31,395 nucleotides of DNA from Chara braunii (Eukaryota; Streptophyta; Charophyceae; Charales; Characeae). Shown piece by piece: positions 8,491 through 17,499 of the stretch (position 1 is the stretch's first letter; the number at the start of each line of letters is the position of its first letter). The position numbers were made by a program, and so were the translations under genes. The DNA is taken from positions 3,625,557 to 3,656,951 of the forward strand of contig BFEA01000073.1 of NCBI GenBank assembly GCA_003427395.1, in the 5' to 3' direction. Under the pieces are notes generated by a model. It searched no databases and had not been told where the DNA came from. It was given only the letters and a program-made list of their open reading frames with translations.

Positions 8491-8757
8491 TAATTACAAA
8501 TGGTAAAAACATGAAAAATTCTCCTGTTTAAATCGGAGAGCTTATGAATGAAATGCGGCTTGAAATTTGCAAACACAACACGACTATAGAGCGAAATGGA
8601 ATAAGCTGCTCCTAAAATCATTCCAATGGCTGCTAATGTTGCGACGTTGGGCGCAGCTTGAAAAGCGCGTACTGAATTAAAAAACTCACCAATAAAGCTA
8701 CTCGTGCCTGGCAGACTAATATTGGGTAAAGTAAAAAACAGGAAAATAGTAGAGAGT
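8491..8757 (-). pseudogene. nad4: Nuclear copy of mitochondrial nad4 (NUMT fragment)
   Basis: Read on the minus strand, the frame translates to IFLFFTLPNISLPGTSSFIG, then ATLAAIGMILGAAYS, then RVVFANFKPHF and KLSDLNRR. These are conserved membrane-helix motifs of NADH dehydrogenase subunit 4 (complex I proton-pumping subunit) near its C-terminal part, in a plant-like form. It covers only about 90 codons. After DLNRR a frameshift near 8525 moves the expected FMFLPFVI into another frame, and no start or natural stop of nad4 is present. Upstream of 8757 the sequence is unrelated. The fragment lies in nuclear repeat sequence and abuts the trihelix remnant, so it is a nuclear insert and not functional. 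The alternative, an assembly chimera with mitochondrial reads, is less likely because the fragment is short and diverged. Confidence 0.82.
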
Positions 8758-8937
8758 ATATGGCGAGGCGGGACACGGGGGCCGGAAGGCCCGTGGGAGG
8801 GCCGGGACAACGATCCATTTTCTCTGTAATAGTATTGGTGGACGAACGGGCAACAATGCCGACTCTGAGAGGTGGTTGAAGTCCATCGAAGGATGTGGAC
8901 AGGGGACAAAAATTGAAGGGTTTTGCAGCGGCAATAT

Positions 8938-9024
8938 CAGCATGGAATATAATGAAAAAATAAAGAAGTGGAAAAAAAAACAGCATGGAATATAATGAAA
9001 AAAAAAGGTGGAAAAAAAAAGGTG
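8938..9024. repeat. 43-bp tandem duplication with A-rich runs
   Basis: CAGCATGGAATATAATGAAA starts at 8938 and at 8981. Each copy ends in an A-rich stretch containing GTGGAAAAAAAAA. Confidence 0.8.
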
Positions 9025-9326
9025 TTACAAACGGTCGCACCTGTTCGGAAATAAAAAATTTGAATTGCAGAGAGAGAGAAAAAATAACACAAACGAAAAA
9101 GACAAAAAAAAAATTAAAAAATCCCCTCATCTTTAATGGGATGGAGACGGCTGGCAGGATAAAGCGTATCCATGAGGATTGGAAATATGGACGGGGCAGG
9201 CTGGGACTCACAAAGGCCGGCGCGCGTTACTCTAAATAGCTACTGGGAGTTATATTGACACATTCACTGTGTTGCATGCCTGAGGCTTGACTCCTCGCTG
9301 TGTCTTCGCTGTCACACGCCAGCACT

Positions 9327-9355
9327 CTGCGTGTGTGTGTGTGCGCGCGCGCGCG

Positions 9356-9401
<46 letters not shown>
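9327..9401. repeat. Compound microsatellite (GT)n(GC)n(GA)n
   Basis: Three alternating dinucleotide tracts follow one another without interruption: GT, then GC (about 9344-9356), then GA to 9401. The alternating GT/GC part is Z-DNA prone by base composition. Confidence 0.9.
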
Positions 9402-9405
<4 letters not shown>

Positions 9406-10020
9406 GGTGGACGCTGCAGCAGCAGTGGTCCCGGAGAGGATAAACGGGAAGGATGTCGTCATTCAGGAGACCCGGTATGAGCGAGGGTCGGAGCAGGAGC
9501 GTGAAATGGATTGGGGTCCAAGCGTCCACACATACTGCACGCACATCTACTATGCTCTTGTGAACGGACTGATGGCAATGAGGATGGTGGCCGCCACGGC
9601 TACGACGAAGATGACAACCTCGCAGAGGTTGTGTTGTTCATGAAGAGGCTGTCGGAGGTTGTCCCCGACACCTGGCAACGCCCCAACCCCGACATCTTGG
9701 GGGACGTCGTAAGGTATCTCATTTCGGTCATCGACAAGGAACGCCTTGGTGCCATACGAGGGAATGACTCCTACATCGCGTATATATAGCCTCCCCTTAA
9801 GGGCAGACCATACCTTCACAGAGCGGTGCAAGTTTGGTGCCCCAACGACGACCTCAAAGCCATACGTAACAGGTGGTAGGATGGCGACGTGGCGACGGTG
9901 GATGAAGAGGCGACGACAATGACTGCACTTTTCTTTAGTTGGACGTGGTGCAAGAATATTCTGCATTGTTTTTTTTTCCAGACTCCTCGTGCACGACCGA
10001 GTGCCTGGCCGTTCATTCAA
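9402..10020. other. Unrecognised stretch with weak ORFs on both strands
   Basis: A 92-codon frame on the plus strand (9511-9789) includes DEDDNLAEVVLFMKRLSEVV and ends after a YIAYI tail. A 156-codon frame on the minus strand (9550-10020) overlaps it. Neither shows a domain I know, and only one could be real. It may be a fragment of an element-encoded protein. No promoter or splice signals decide between them. Confidence 0.2.
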
Positions 10021-10186
10021 AATTTCTTTCCTGATTTTTCGATGATGTGTCAGGTCGACAGCTTAGAGGCGGTGACGGTGAAGCTGCCACCTGACCCGTT
10101 TTCGATGTGCAATGTCGCCGCAGTTCAATAGTGGAACCGTCGTATGTAGAATTTGTGGAAGATCGATTTTTGAACCTTGCATCATG

Positions 10187-10189
<3 letters not shown>

Positions 10190-10247
<58 letters not shown>
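10190..10247. repeat. (CT)n microsatellite
   Basis: A pure CT dinucleotide run of about 29 units. Confidence 0.95.
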
Positions 10248-10250
<3 letters not shown>

Positions 10251-10481
10251 GTTTGGTACATCATTGTCTGTGGGTCAAAGTTGTTCCGTACTTTTGTGCA
10301 CGTATGAGTGTGCAACATTGACAACTTGGGGTCGCAATGCGGTGCAAAACATTATGGACAAATTGTTTCATCATTGCATTCACTTCCTCCAACACAATGG
10401 TGCTGATGTTAACATGTGAATAGAGAAATACATGGGCATGGACAAAGATAAGTCATTGGCCACATGAATTACGAATGCAGA

Positions 10482-10680
10482 TAGATAGAGGAGCGAACAG
10501 ATAGATAGATAATGTGGATAGAAAGAATGATGGATTGATATACAGATAGAAATGAAGACGTGTACACAGATAGATAGAAGGATAGAACATATATTATTCT
10601 ATCTGTCTACCTGTCTTCATTTCTATCTCTCTATCAATCTATCTTTCTATCTATCCACGTTATCTATGTATTTGTTTGTC
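10482..10680. repeat. GATA microsatellite folded into a large imperfect inverted repeat
   Basis: The left half (to about 10560) is rich in GATAGATA and the right half in CTATCTAT. The match is more than composition: unique words such as AGATAGAAATGAAGAC at 10545-10559 and GTCTTCATTTCTATCT at 10612-10627 are inverted partners, as are AATGTGGATAGAAAG and its diverged partner near 10645-10663. The centre, near 10585, contains ACATATATTATTC. Confidence 0.7.
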
Positions 10681-10937
10681 CCTCCATCTATCCATATGTC
10701 TTCTTTCTTTCTTCGCAAGTATGCATGCTCCCATGTATATATTAATCTGGCGCCATGACTGTTTCCCCGTGTGCATGTACTTTTTTGTGCAAGCTATTTG
10801 GTCCAATGGGGAAGGGAGTGCACGTCTGTTGCCGTTCTTCCATGTCACGCGTGGAAACCACCACCAAAAAAAGCAGAAAAAATAAAAATACAATAAAATC
10901 GAAAGCACGAAAGAGAAGTCCACAAATCGCGAACAAA

Positions 10938-10956
10938 TGGTTGCATGTACCAAACA

Positions 10957-11008
<52 letters not shown>

Positions 11009-11031
11009 ATTCAGGTTGCATGTACCAAACA

Positions 11032-11069
<38 letters not shown>

Positions 11070-11075
11070 ATTCAG
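10938..11075. repeat. Tandem duplication of a unit containing (CT)n
   Basis: GGTTGCATGTACCAAACATT, a CT run and CTGCCATTCAGG occur twice in tandem, at about 10938-11014 and 11015-11075. The CT run is longer in the first copy than in the second, which shows microsatellite length change after duplication. Confidence 0.85.
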
Positions 11076-11149
11076 GCAGAACTACGATGCGCACCATGGA
11101 CAAGGGGCAGAACAGCCATGAACTTGGACATGGTGTTCGGCATGCCGCA

Positions 11150-12260
11150 TTAGCCTCGCCTTCGCCACCTTCCCCTCGACGCTGCCATACGTGTCTTCTC
11201 TTGGGTCTTGTGAACGACGTCATTACTCCCACCGCGCCGGGGCCTGCACGGCCAATGGTCATCACTGCCGGAGTCGTCGTCCCCATCGAAGTCGCAGCCG
11301 AGTTCGGCGGGCTTGATATCAATCCTCATGTCCAGCATTAGGTTGTGGAGGATGCAACATGCCATCAACTCCGTGCATATGGTTCTCATGTTGCCTATCT
11401 GCCTCCTCCTAAAGTTCCTCCACACACCTTCAGCAATGCAAAACTCCGTTCAACGGGACTCCTCACCGCAGTTTGGCAGTCGTCGTAGCAGACCTCCGTC
11501 GGAGTGCGGCTCACCCTTCGGAGTCATCAACCACAGCAACAACGGGTAACCCACATCGCCCAAAACATAACGGCGCACGATGGTGCCGTTGAGCAAGGAG
11601 TGACCTCCGTGGAAGATGCCATGACCATCCTGTGCTTTTCTGTAGAGGTTAGATAGACGGATGACACGGGAGTCATGAACGGACCCCGGGCAACCAACGA
11701 ACACGCCAAAGATCCTGCGCTTATGGTCACACACCACCTAAGCGACGATGGAGTACTGTTTTGTGCGGTCGTAGTAGCATTCTGACCGCTCGTTCCTTGG
11801 ATTCTCAATGTAGATATGGGTGCAGTCAATTGTCATCTACACACCCTGGAAAGCCTTTCGCCTTGAACACATCCAACACGTCCTGCAGCCGCCGCCCCTC
11901 CAGGAATGCAAACAGGTAGTTGTACTCCCGGATAATCGTGTCAGCAACATCCTCATTCCTGCACAAACCGCTCGCCAAACCCATCCCCAACCCATCGAAT
12001 GAGTGCGCATACGAACTTCTGATCCGCAGGTAATGGCCGTCTCCAATCCGTCGCTTGCCACTGGGTAAAGGTTGTGATCTGGGCTGCAACCTCGTGAAAC
12101 AGTGTTCTTGGAAGGCGACAGAATCTGTGGAATACCTTGTCGTGAGCGTCACTCACCCTCTGCAGGTCTTTCCATGTCCAAACTGTTCGATCCAGCACCA
12201 GAATCACCTTCTGCTCGGACAGCGTTGCCCGAGCAAGCTGCAAGCAGCGGACACCAGAGA
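11150..12260 (-). pseudogene. Decayed PIF/Harbinger DDE transposase
   Basis: Reading from 12260 downward gives the order of a DDE_Tnp_4-type transposase. First come the segments RFCRLPRTLFHEVAAQIT and FVCALIRWV, then EYNYLFAFLEGRRLQDVL and VFKAKGFPGC. Next is the first catalytic Asp in IDCTHIYIENP (GAC complement at 11825-11827), then CPGSVHDSRVIRLSNLYRKA. The second Asp is in LGDVGYPLLLWLMTP (11555-11557), the Glu is in RSPVERSFALLK (11449-11451), and ACCILHNLMLDM lies near the end. All three catalytic codons survive. It is not functional. A stop at 11738-11740 replaces what looks like Gln in SIVAQVV, and frameshifts lie near 12030, near 11505 and just after the VERSFALLK segment. A further open frame at 12318-12506 with acidic residues could be the N-terminus. 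Convergently oriented to the trihelix remnant at 7.85-8.49 kb. Terminal inverted repeats were not found. Confidence 0.85.
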
Positions 12261-12998
12261 CACGCTATGCGTATAGCACCCTTCCAGCACCATGAGGACA
12301 TTCGCCATTACCGGGCACTACGTCAACGCTGCAGCAGCCGCGTTGATAATCATCATAACCGCCCTGTTCTGCTGCCGAATCTCCAACACTGTGAGAATAA
12401 TAGGGAAGAGGACGTCTTCGCTGTCATCCTCCTCCCCGGCCACGCCTGGCCCTTCCCAATTCATGTCACTGGCCTCATTCTCCGCCATCCGTACGTGCCT
12501 ACGCACGCCAAGGACGACACGTTGTGGCCACTGGAGGAGCTATGGTGGATGGCTACCATCGACAACTCCACACAAACGGAGAGCTGTCCTCCGTTTCCTC
12601 GAAAGACGAAAGTGAGGGACATGTTTTTTCTAACGGATATGGGTGCCACCCCGCACCCCATCACAGTCCCACCAGGCCACCGCCAACGGCTCTGCCCCAC
12701 GGCTGTCGCCCGTCGTCGCCCTCTCAGCCTGCCCGTACAGACCATGACAGGGCGGGGGGGGGATCCAACTTCCACACAGTATGAGAACGAGTCTCTCACA
12801 ACTATCCCGAAGTGGAAAATTACTCCTCTTTCCTTTTTGGGCAAGCGAACTCTGTGAACCCACTTCCAATTCGGACGAGGAGGGATCCCCGATAGTCGAG
12901 ACTGTCCGTTGGCGGTGGACGACCTCCAGCACTCGTGGGATTTACGGGAAATTTCCTGTGGATCCAACGTTTTCTTTCACTTTTTGAAATCATAATGT

Positions 12999-13050
12999 TC
13001 TCCTCGGATACCAGGCCAGCCAAGGCTGGCTGGCCTGGTATTCGAGGAGA
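12999..13050. repeat. Near-perfect 52-bp hairpin
   Basis: TCTCCTCGGATACCAGGCC on the left is inverted as GGCCTGGTATTCGAGGAGA on the right, with a loop of about 6 nt inside CCAGCCAAGGCTGG. Pairing continues outward with AATG/CATT after one mismatch. It could be the core of a small foldback element or an RNA hairpin. Confidence 0.8.
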
Positions 13051-13079
13051 CCATTGAAATTTCAGGGACATTGTTAGGG

Positions 13080-14090
13080 GCTCTGACACAGGCTCCGCGG
13101 CTTTGGATATTTTCAACATGGACCTGGCCAGTCCAAATTTTTATTCTTTTATTTTACTTAGTTATTTTTTAATTGTTCCGGCCCAAAAATCATAGTATCT
13201 GGAATTTTTTGATGTGCGTCTTGTGCAAATGCAAGGAGGGTGGACCGAATCTACGAATCCACAGGCTTTGTGATATCACTCTCTAGTCCATTAGATATTT
13301 TGTCTTTGGAGAATTTGTTAAACACAGTTGTTGGTGAGGACAGCCTGGAGGACACGAATGGTATCCATTTTGGCTGGCTCTGCCACACCGCTGGACACGA
13401 ATGGTCTCCATTTCGGTTTCTGGACTACCTCCCTCTTGATTGCTGCAAATTTCACCCTCTTATTGGAAAGCATCACTTCTCTCCCATCCTCGCATCACGC
13501 CCCCCCCAGGCCCAAGTAAAACCGCCGGCGGGCGAACACGACGCCCGCCAAGCGTCCCCACGGCATGCCCAGTGCGTTGTCAGGCACACCCGCTCGTCGT
13601 TTCGAGGGGGCCATGGTTTGAGGCCCGCACATACTCTTTTTATTGTTGCATTCCACATGCACCGCGGCCCCATTTTCGGGGGGGGCGCTTTGGTTCCCTT
13701 CTCCCCGGCTTCAATTCGTTCGTAGCCTCGCAGCTCGAGTCCAGATGCATGGAGTTGCCCCTGGGGTCGTCATTGGAAAACTCCAGCACAAATCAAGATG
13801 CACTGCGGGGTTGTCATTTCCCGCTTCCTTTTCTCTGGCACCGTGTCGTATCTGGCGGGTCATGCATCATGTGAGATTCTCCGGGACAGGAGGAACATAT
13901 CGCAGAAGAATGGGGGGAAGGAGGTAGAAGATGTGGAGATGGAGGACACGAACAAAAATGAGGACAATGTGGAGGGGAGTGAGGTGGACAAGGAGAACAT
14001 ATGCCTTGCTCGCAGGGGGGAAGAGCAGGTAGAAGATGTCAAGGTGGACGAGGGGCATGAGGTCGAGGAGGAGGACGAGGACGTAGAGGG
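13080..14090. other. Intergenic stretch with no supported gene
   Basis: It holds an approximately 43-bp period duplication around GGACACGAATGGT (13350 and 13393). At 13910-14090 an acidic Glu/Asp-rich plus-strand frame runs into the GA tract. The frame's apparent length comes from the repeat. I recognise no domain. Confidence 0.35.
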
Positions 14091-14091
<1 letters not shown>

Positions 14092-14146
<55 letters not shown>

Positions 14147-14147
14147 N

Positions 14148-14217
<70 letters not shown>
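14092..14217. repeat. (GA)n microsatellite, about 125 bp, with one undetermined base
   Basis: An almost pure GA run; the base at 14147 is N. The N indicates that the assembly was uncertain here, so the true length is unknown. Confidence 0.95.
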
Positions 14218-14218
<1 letters not shown>

Positions 14219-14459
14219 ACTTCACCATGCTATTCCGTTTCGAATGTGCCTTGCTCCACTACTCTCCACATGCCCAAAACAAAAGAAAAAAAATGGGGAA
14301 ACGGTCAGGACGGGGGAAAGGCCCGGATTGGCTGCTGGGGAGAAGGTTGGGCAGGAGCTTCGGGAGGGTCAGGAAGGTGGGGTGGGGGCAAAGGTGCGAG
14401 GGTTGGGCGGGAGGGTCGGGCGGGAGGGTCGAGCAGGAGGGTAGGGGAAAGGTCGGGAT

Positions 14460-14650
14460 GGGTGGGTCTTCCTCCTCCCCTCTTCTGCTTCTTCTTCCTC
14501 ATCTTCTTCCTTCTCTATACTCGTCTTCTTCCATCTCTATACTCTTCTTCTTTGTCTTCCTCCCCTCTTCTTCTTCTTCTTCTTCTTCTTCCTCCTCCCT
14601 CCATCTTCTTCTCCTTCCACCTCCGTCCTCCTCCTCCTTCTTCTTCCTAC
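14460..14650. repeat. CTT/CCT polypyrimidine tract
   Basis: A pyrimidine-rich stretch dominated by CTT and CCTCC on this strand, preceded by G-rich sequence at 14340-14460. Long open frames here are low-complexity artefacts. Confidence 0.85.
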
Positions 14651-14739
14651 CCCAACCCCCCCGCTGAAGCCGAATCCCAACGAACCCCAAAAAAAGAACA
14701 CAACCCTGATTCCAACAGATCTCAACTAGCGCAAAAATA

Positions 14740-15060
14740 CCCTGCCCGGGCCGCCCCCAATTTTTTTAATTTTTTTTGCAAACCTTTTTTTAAGTTTTTT
14801 TTACTTGCCTGGGTCAGCCGGCTGACTGGCCCGGACCTCCCTAGCCCCGGCTGCATGGCCTGGCACCCGGGCCCGTGCGGGTCTGGTAGCCCAGTTTTTT
14901 CCTCATTTTTTGAATTCAGGGTTTCACTGTTCACAGCGGAGGGGCTCTACCTGGGATGTAAGGCTGGGGGCATACCAGCCCCTGAATTTTCTTCTGATTC
15001 AACACATTGTCGTTGTTCTTTGCCTTTGGCACTGTGGCTGTAATAAAAATTCTTTTTTTT
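14740..15060. other. G/C-rich patches between T runs, no gene seen
   Basis: It contains GTCAGCCGGCTGAC, a perfect 14-bp palindrome at about 14813-14826, and repeated CCCGGG/CCCGGAC words between poly(T) stretches. No coding signal. Confidence 0.3.
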
Positions 15061-15245
15061 TCGGAAAAAATAGAAAAAAAATATAATTTTCAATTACCTG
15101 CGGCTGGTCAGGTTAATCATGATAAGTCAAGGCCATCGAACTTACTGAAATAAAAAAGAAAAAAGGGGGAAAACAAATGGAAAGCGAAAGCCCGGATGCG
15201 GTTGATTATCGAAAAAATCATAACAACAGCGCAAGTTAGGACAAT

Positions 15246-15658
15246 ACTCACACTAGCACGTACTTCCGCAAATTTTACGTATGTGAATTTGCGTTTATAT
15301 GGCACCCTGTGGGTCACACTGGTCACCCGTTTGTTGCCCAAAGCAGAAAAGACAGGACAGGGTCGCGACCTCTCAAAGATATGGCACCTTGAGATGCGAA
15401 AATACGTTGTCTGCAGTCAGACAGCACAATGCACTTTTTTTTTTTTTTTTTTTTTTCCCTTATAGAAAGCAGTAGAGGAAAAATGAACGTGATTTTGCGG
15501 GGACCTCTGGAGGTCCCCACAAACTATGTAAGCCCGCGGCTGTCCAGGCCACTGACATTTACGTGCCCTTTTGTGTGAACACGCAAAATACGTGCCTCTT
15601 GTGACCCGAAAAACTACATAAAATTTGCGATTTTGCAAAAATACGTGGTAGTGTGAGT
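15246..15658. mobile_element. TIR element, CTCACACTA(G/C)CACGTA ends
   Basis: The left arm ACTCACACTAGCACGTACTT and the reverse complement of the right arm, ACTCACACTACCACGTATTT, match. Both continue with GCAAATTTTA and then GGGTCAC farther in, so the arms are imperfect and long. The 413-bp interior has a T run (about 15435-15457), the hairpin GGGGACCTCTGGAGGTCCCC and no ORF. The family is not recognised. Confidence 0.6.
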
Positions 15659-16015
15659 GCGGTCTGAGAGAAAAGCCGGATAAAGACAGAGTCGTCGAGA
15701 GGACCCCTTACATGGCCAATAGCCCCTGACCCTTTTACGGAAACTTGCAGCCGTACATGCCAGAGGTCGCACTTTCAATCTATGCCCTACCTCATCTGAT
15801 TCTTCTTTCTTTCTTTTTTTTTTTTCTTTTTTTTTTTCCCGCCTGCAGGCAGTTGCGATTCATACTAGTACAATATTCTACGTCACGGTGAAATAGGGTG
15901 CTTAAACGGGTCATTTGAAAAGGACTTGGGAGGGGTAGTGGTGGTTTACATCACCGAGGCAAACTTGAGAATCGAAAAGGAGTGATTCCAAAAAGTATGG
16001 AAGAGTCAAGCCAGA

Positions 16016-16076
16016 AAGTTCGGAGGCAAAAAAAAAAAAAAATAAAAAAATAAAAAAAAATTGGAAGTTCGGAGGC
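16016..16076. repeat. Poly(A) tract between a 12-bp direct duplication
   Basis: AAGTTCGGAGGC occurs at 16016-16027 and 16065-16076. The sequence between is almost only A with two T interruptions and TTGG at the end. Confidence 0.75.
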
Positions 16077-16266
16077 TCAGGGCCGCACGACCAAAGTGGA
16101 TGGCGACGCCAGCCAAAAGAAAAGAGAACGCGTAATGGTGGGATATGCATTTCAGCAGAACGCTTTGGAAGCAGGGGGAATGCATCTCGGCAAGAAGAGG
16201 CCTGGATATGTAGATGGTGGTGGTTTAAGGAGGACCTGGAGGGGCATTCCGAAAAAACTTCAGAGC

Positions 16267-16370
16267 GTCCCCCGGGATATCCATGAAAATTGGAACGATA
16301 CAGAGAAAGAAGATAAGCATGGCCCCTGCGCAAGGATGACACACATAAATCGAGAAAAAATGGTCCAAAA
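16267..16370 (+). pseudogene. U6: U6 spliceosomal snRNA copy, probably a retro-pseudogene
   Basis: U6 snRNA is the catalytic-core RNA of the spliceosome. Present in order are a shortened 5' hairpin (GTCCCCCGGGATATCC), AAAATTGGAACGATACAGAGA with an intact ACAGAGA box, AGCATGGCCCCTGCGCAAGG with the AGC triad, GATGACAC, AAATCGAGAA and TGGTCCAAA. The 3' end is of plant type. The case against function: the 5' stem-loop has lost bases, there are small insertions after ACAGAGA and inside the GAGAAATGG stretch, and no plant upstream sequence element or -30 TATA box is seen. The copy is followed by an A-rich tail and not a T-run terminator. Internal insertions plus an A-rich tail fit reverse-transcribed U6. 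No flanking target duplication was found. Confidence 0.85.
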
Positions 16371-17101
16371 ATGGCAAAAAAAAAATAAATTACAAAATGT
16401 AGAGCCTCGTTCATGTGCCTTGCAGCAAGTGAAGTTTATAACTCACAGGGGAGGGAAGGGGGGATAAATAATGGTGATGTCAACATAAGCCAGGGAGGCC
16501 AGAGCTCATCGGCTCAGCCAACAGGTCAAAACTGACAGCCATTAGCCAATACCAGATAGCCTATGGGGAAAAGAGAGATAGCCAGGCTATAGCAAATAGT
16601 GATGGCATTCCTTTTTCGTCTTTCTTTTTTCTTTTCTTTTTTTTCTTTTTTTTTTCTTTTTTCTTCTTTTTCGGCGGGGGGTCTTCCGTCCACTAATTAC
16701 AAATTTCTAGACATGTATGTCGCTCTGAGACGAACTATAGCAATAACATTCCTCTTGTTTTTCCTTTTCTTTGCACCCCCTGAAAGACCCCACCCACCCT
16801 TCCTCTTGTCAATTTCCCTGGCACACCCCTGCCCCCCCCACTGTCCTACTCCAGTGTTAACCACCCAGGACCATCACCCATCACCATCCTTCTGGGGTGA
16901 CCTGACCAGACAGCGGTCGCAGGCACCTATCATCAAACTCACGAGGAATTCCACCTTGCGGTTAACCACGTTAGGTCAAGACTCAAGACCCTCTTTTTTT
17001 TTCTTTCTTCTTTGGTAAACCCCCTCAGAAGACCCCCAGCATTTATTGAACGTGAATTTGTCTTCTCCCCCCCCAAAAAAATAGGAGGAAGGAAAAAGCC
17101 A

Positions 17102-17178
17102 ACCGGGTGTAGCTCTATTGGTAAGGCGTTCAAGCGGCGGCACTCAGGAGGTCGTGGGTTCAACTCCCATCGTCCCCA
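17102..17178 (+). repeat. tRNA-like module 1 (Pol III A and B boxes)
   Basis: A-box-like TAGCTCTATTGG at 17110-17121 and B-box GGTTCAACTCC at 17157-17167 have tRNA spacing. The T arm TGGG/CCCA pairs. The anticodon stem does not pair and the acceptor stem pairs only in part, so this is a tRNA-derived element or pseudo-tRNA, not a working tRNA gene. Confidence 0.6.
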
Positions 17179-17239
17179 CGATAGTGCCTGCGGCATGCTT
17201 GGCGTCTTAACTTCGACACGGTCGGTTGGTAAGCAAGTA

Positions 17240-17320
17240 CATGGTAGCTCAGTGGGAAGAGCTCCGATGTTGCAATAGGGAGGTTAGGGAGGTTAGGGAG
17301 GTTGCAAGTTCGACTTTGTT
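17240..17320 (+). repeat. tRNA-like module 2 with an inserted 9-bp triplication
   Basis: The A box TAGCTCAGTGGG (17245-17256) is excellent. The B box AGTTCGACTTT (17307-17317) is imperfect. Three copies of GGGAGGTTA/G (17278-17304) expand the variable-arm region. It is similar to module 3 through the anticodon region. Confidence 0.6.
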
Positions 17321-17418
17321 GGCCTGCAATTTCCCTTCCCCTGAGCACAATTGGTTGGTGTAGGTTGCACCCCATGTACTTGTCCCGAGCCTGGCATCGC
17401 GCCTTTACAGACTAACGA

Positions 17419-17482
17419 CCTCAATAGCTCAGTGGGTAGATCTCTGATATTGTAACTTGGAGGTCCCGAGTTCAACTCCATA
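17419..17482 (+). repeat. tRNA-like module 3, tRNA-Thr(UGU)-like
   Basis: The A box TAGCTCAGTGGG (17425-17436) and B box GAGTTCAACTCC (17468-17479) are both strong. The anticodon loop ATTGTAA would place TGT at the anticodon, and 4 of 5 stem pairs form. The T arm and acceptor are poor, so it is a decayed tRNA-Thr-like copy or a SINE head. Confidence 0.6.
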
Positions 17483-17499
17483 CTATGCGCATTCATGCT

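Noticed and set aside
10013-10324. Ser-Leu or Glu-Arg repeat proteins at CT/GA tracts here and at 9.3, 11.0 and 21.2 kb
   Set aside because: These are dinucleotide microsatellites translated in all frames.
13798-14667. 289-codon open frame with Glu-Arg repeats
   Set aside because: Its length comes from the (GA)n tract and polypyrimidine sequence; the acidic N-terminal part has no recognisable domain.
16267-16370. Functional U6 gene
   Set aside because: The 5' hairpin is damaged, internal insertions are present, and there is no upstream element, TATA box or T terminator.
15911-16414. 167-codon minus-strand frame
   Set aside because: It reads antisense through the U6 copy and an A-rich tract.
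17419-17482. Functional tRNA-Thr gene
   Set aside because: The boxes are good, but the acceptor and T stems do not pair as a cloverleaf requires.
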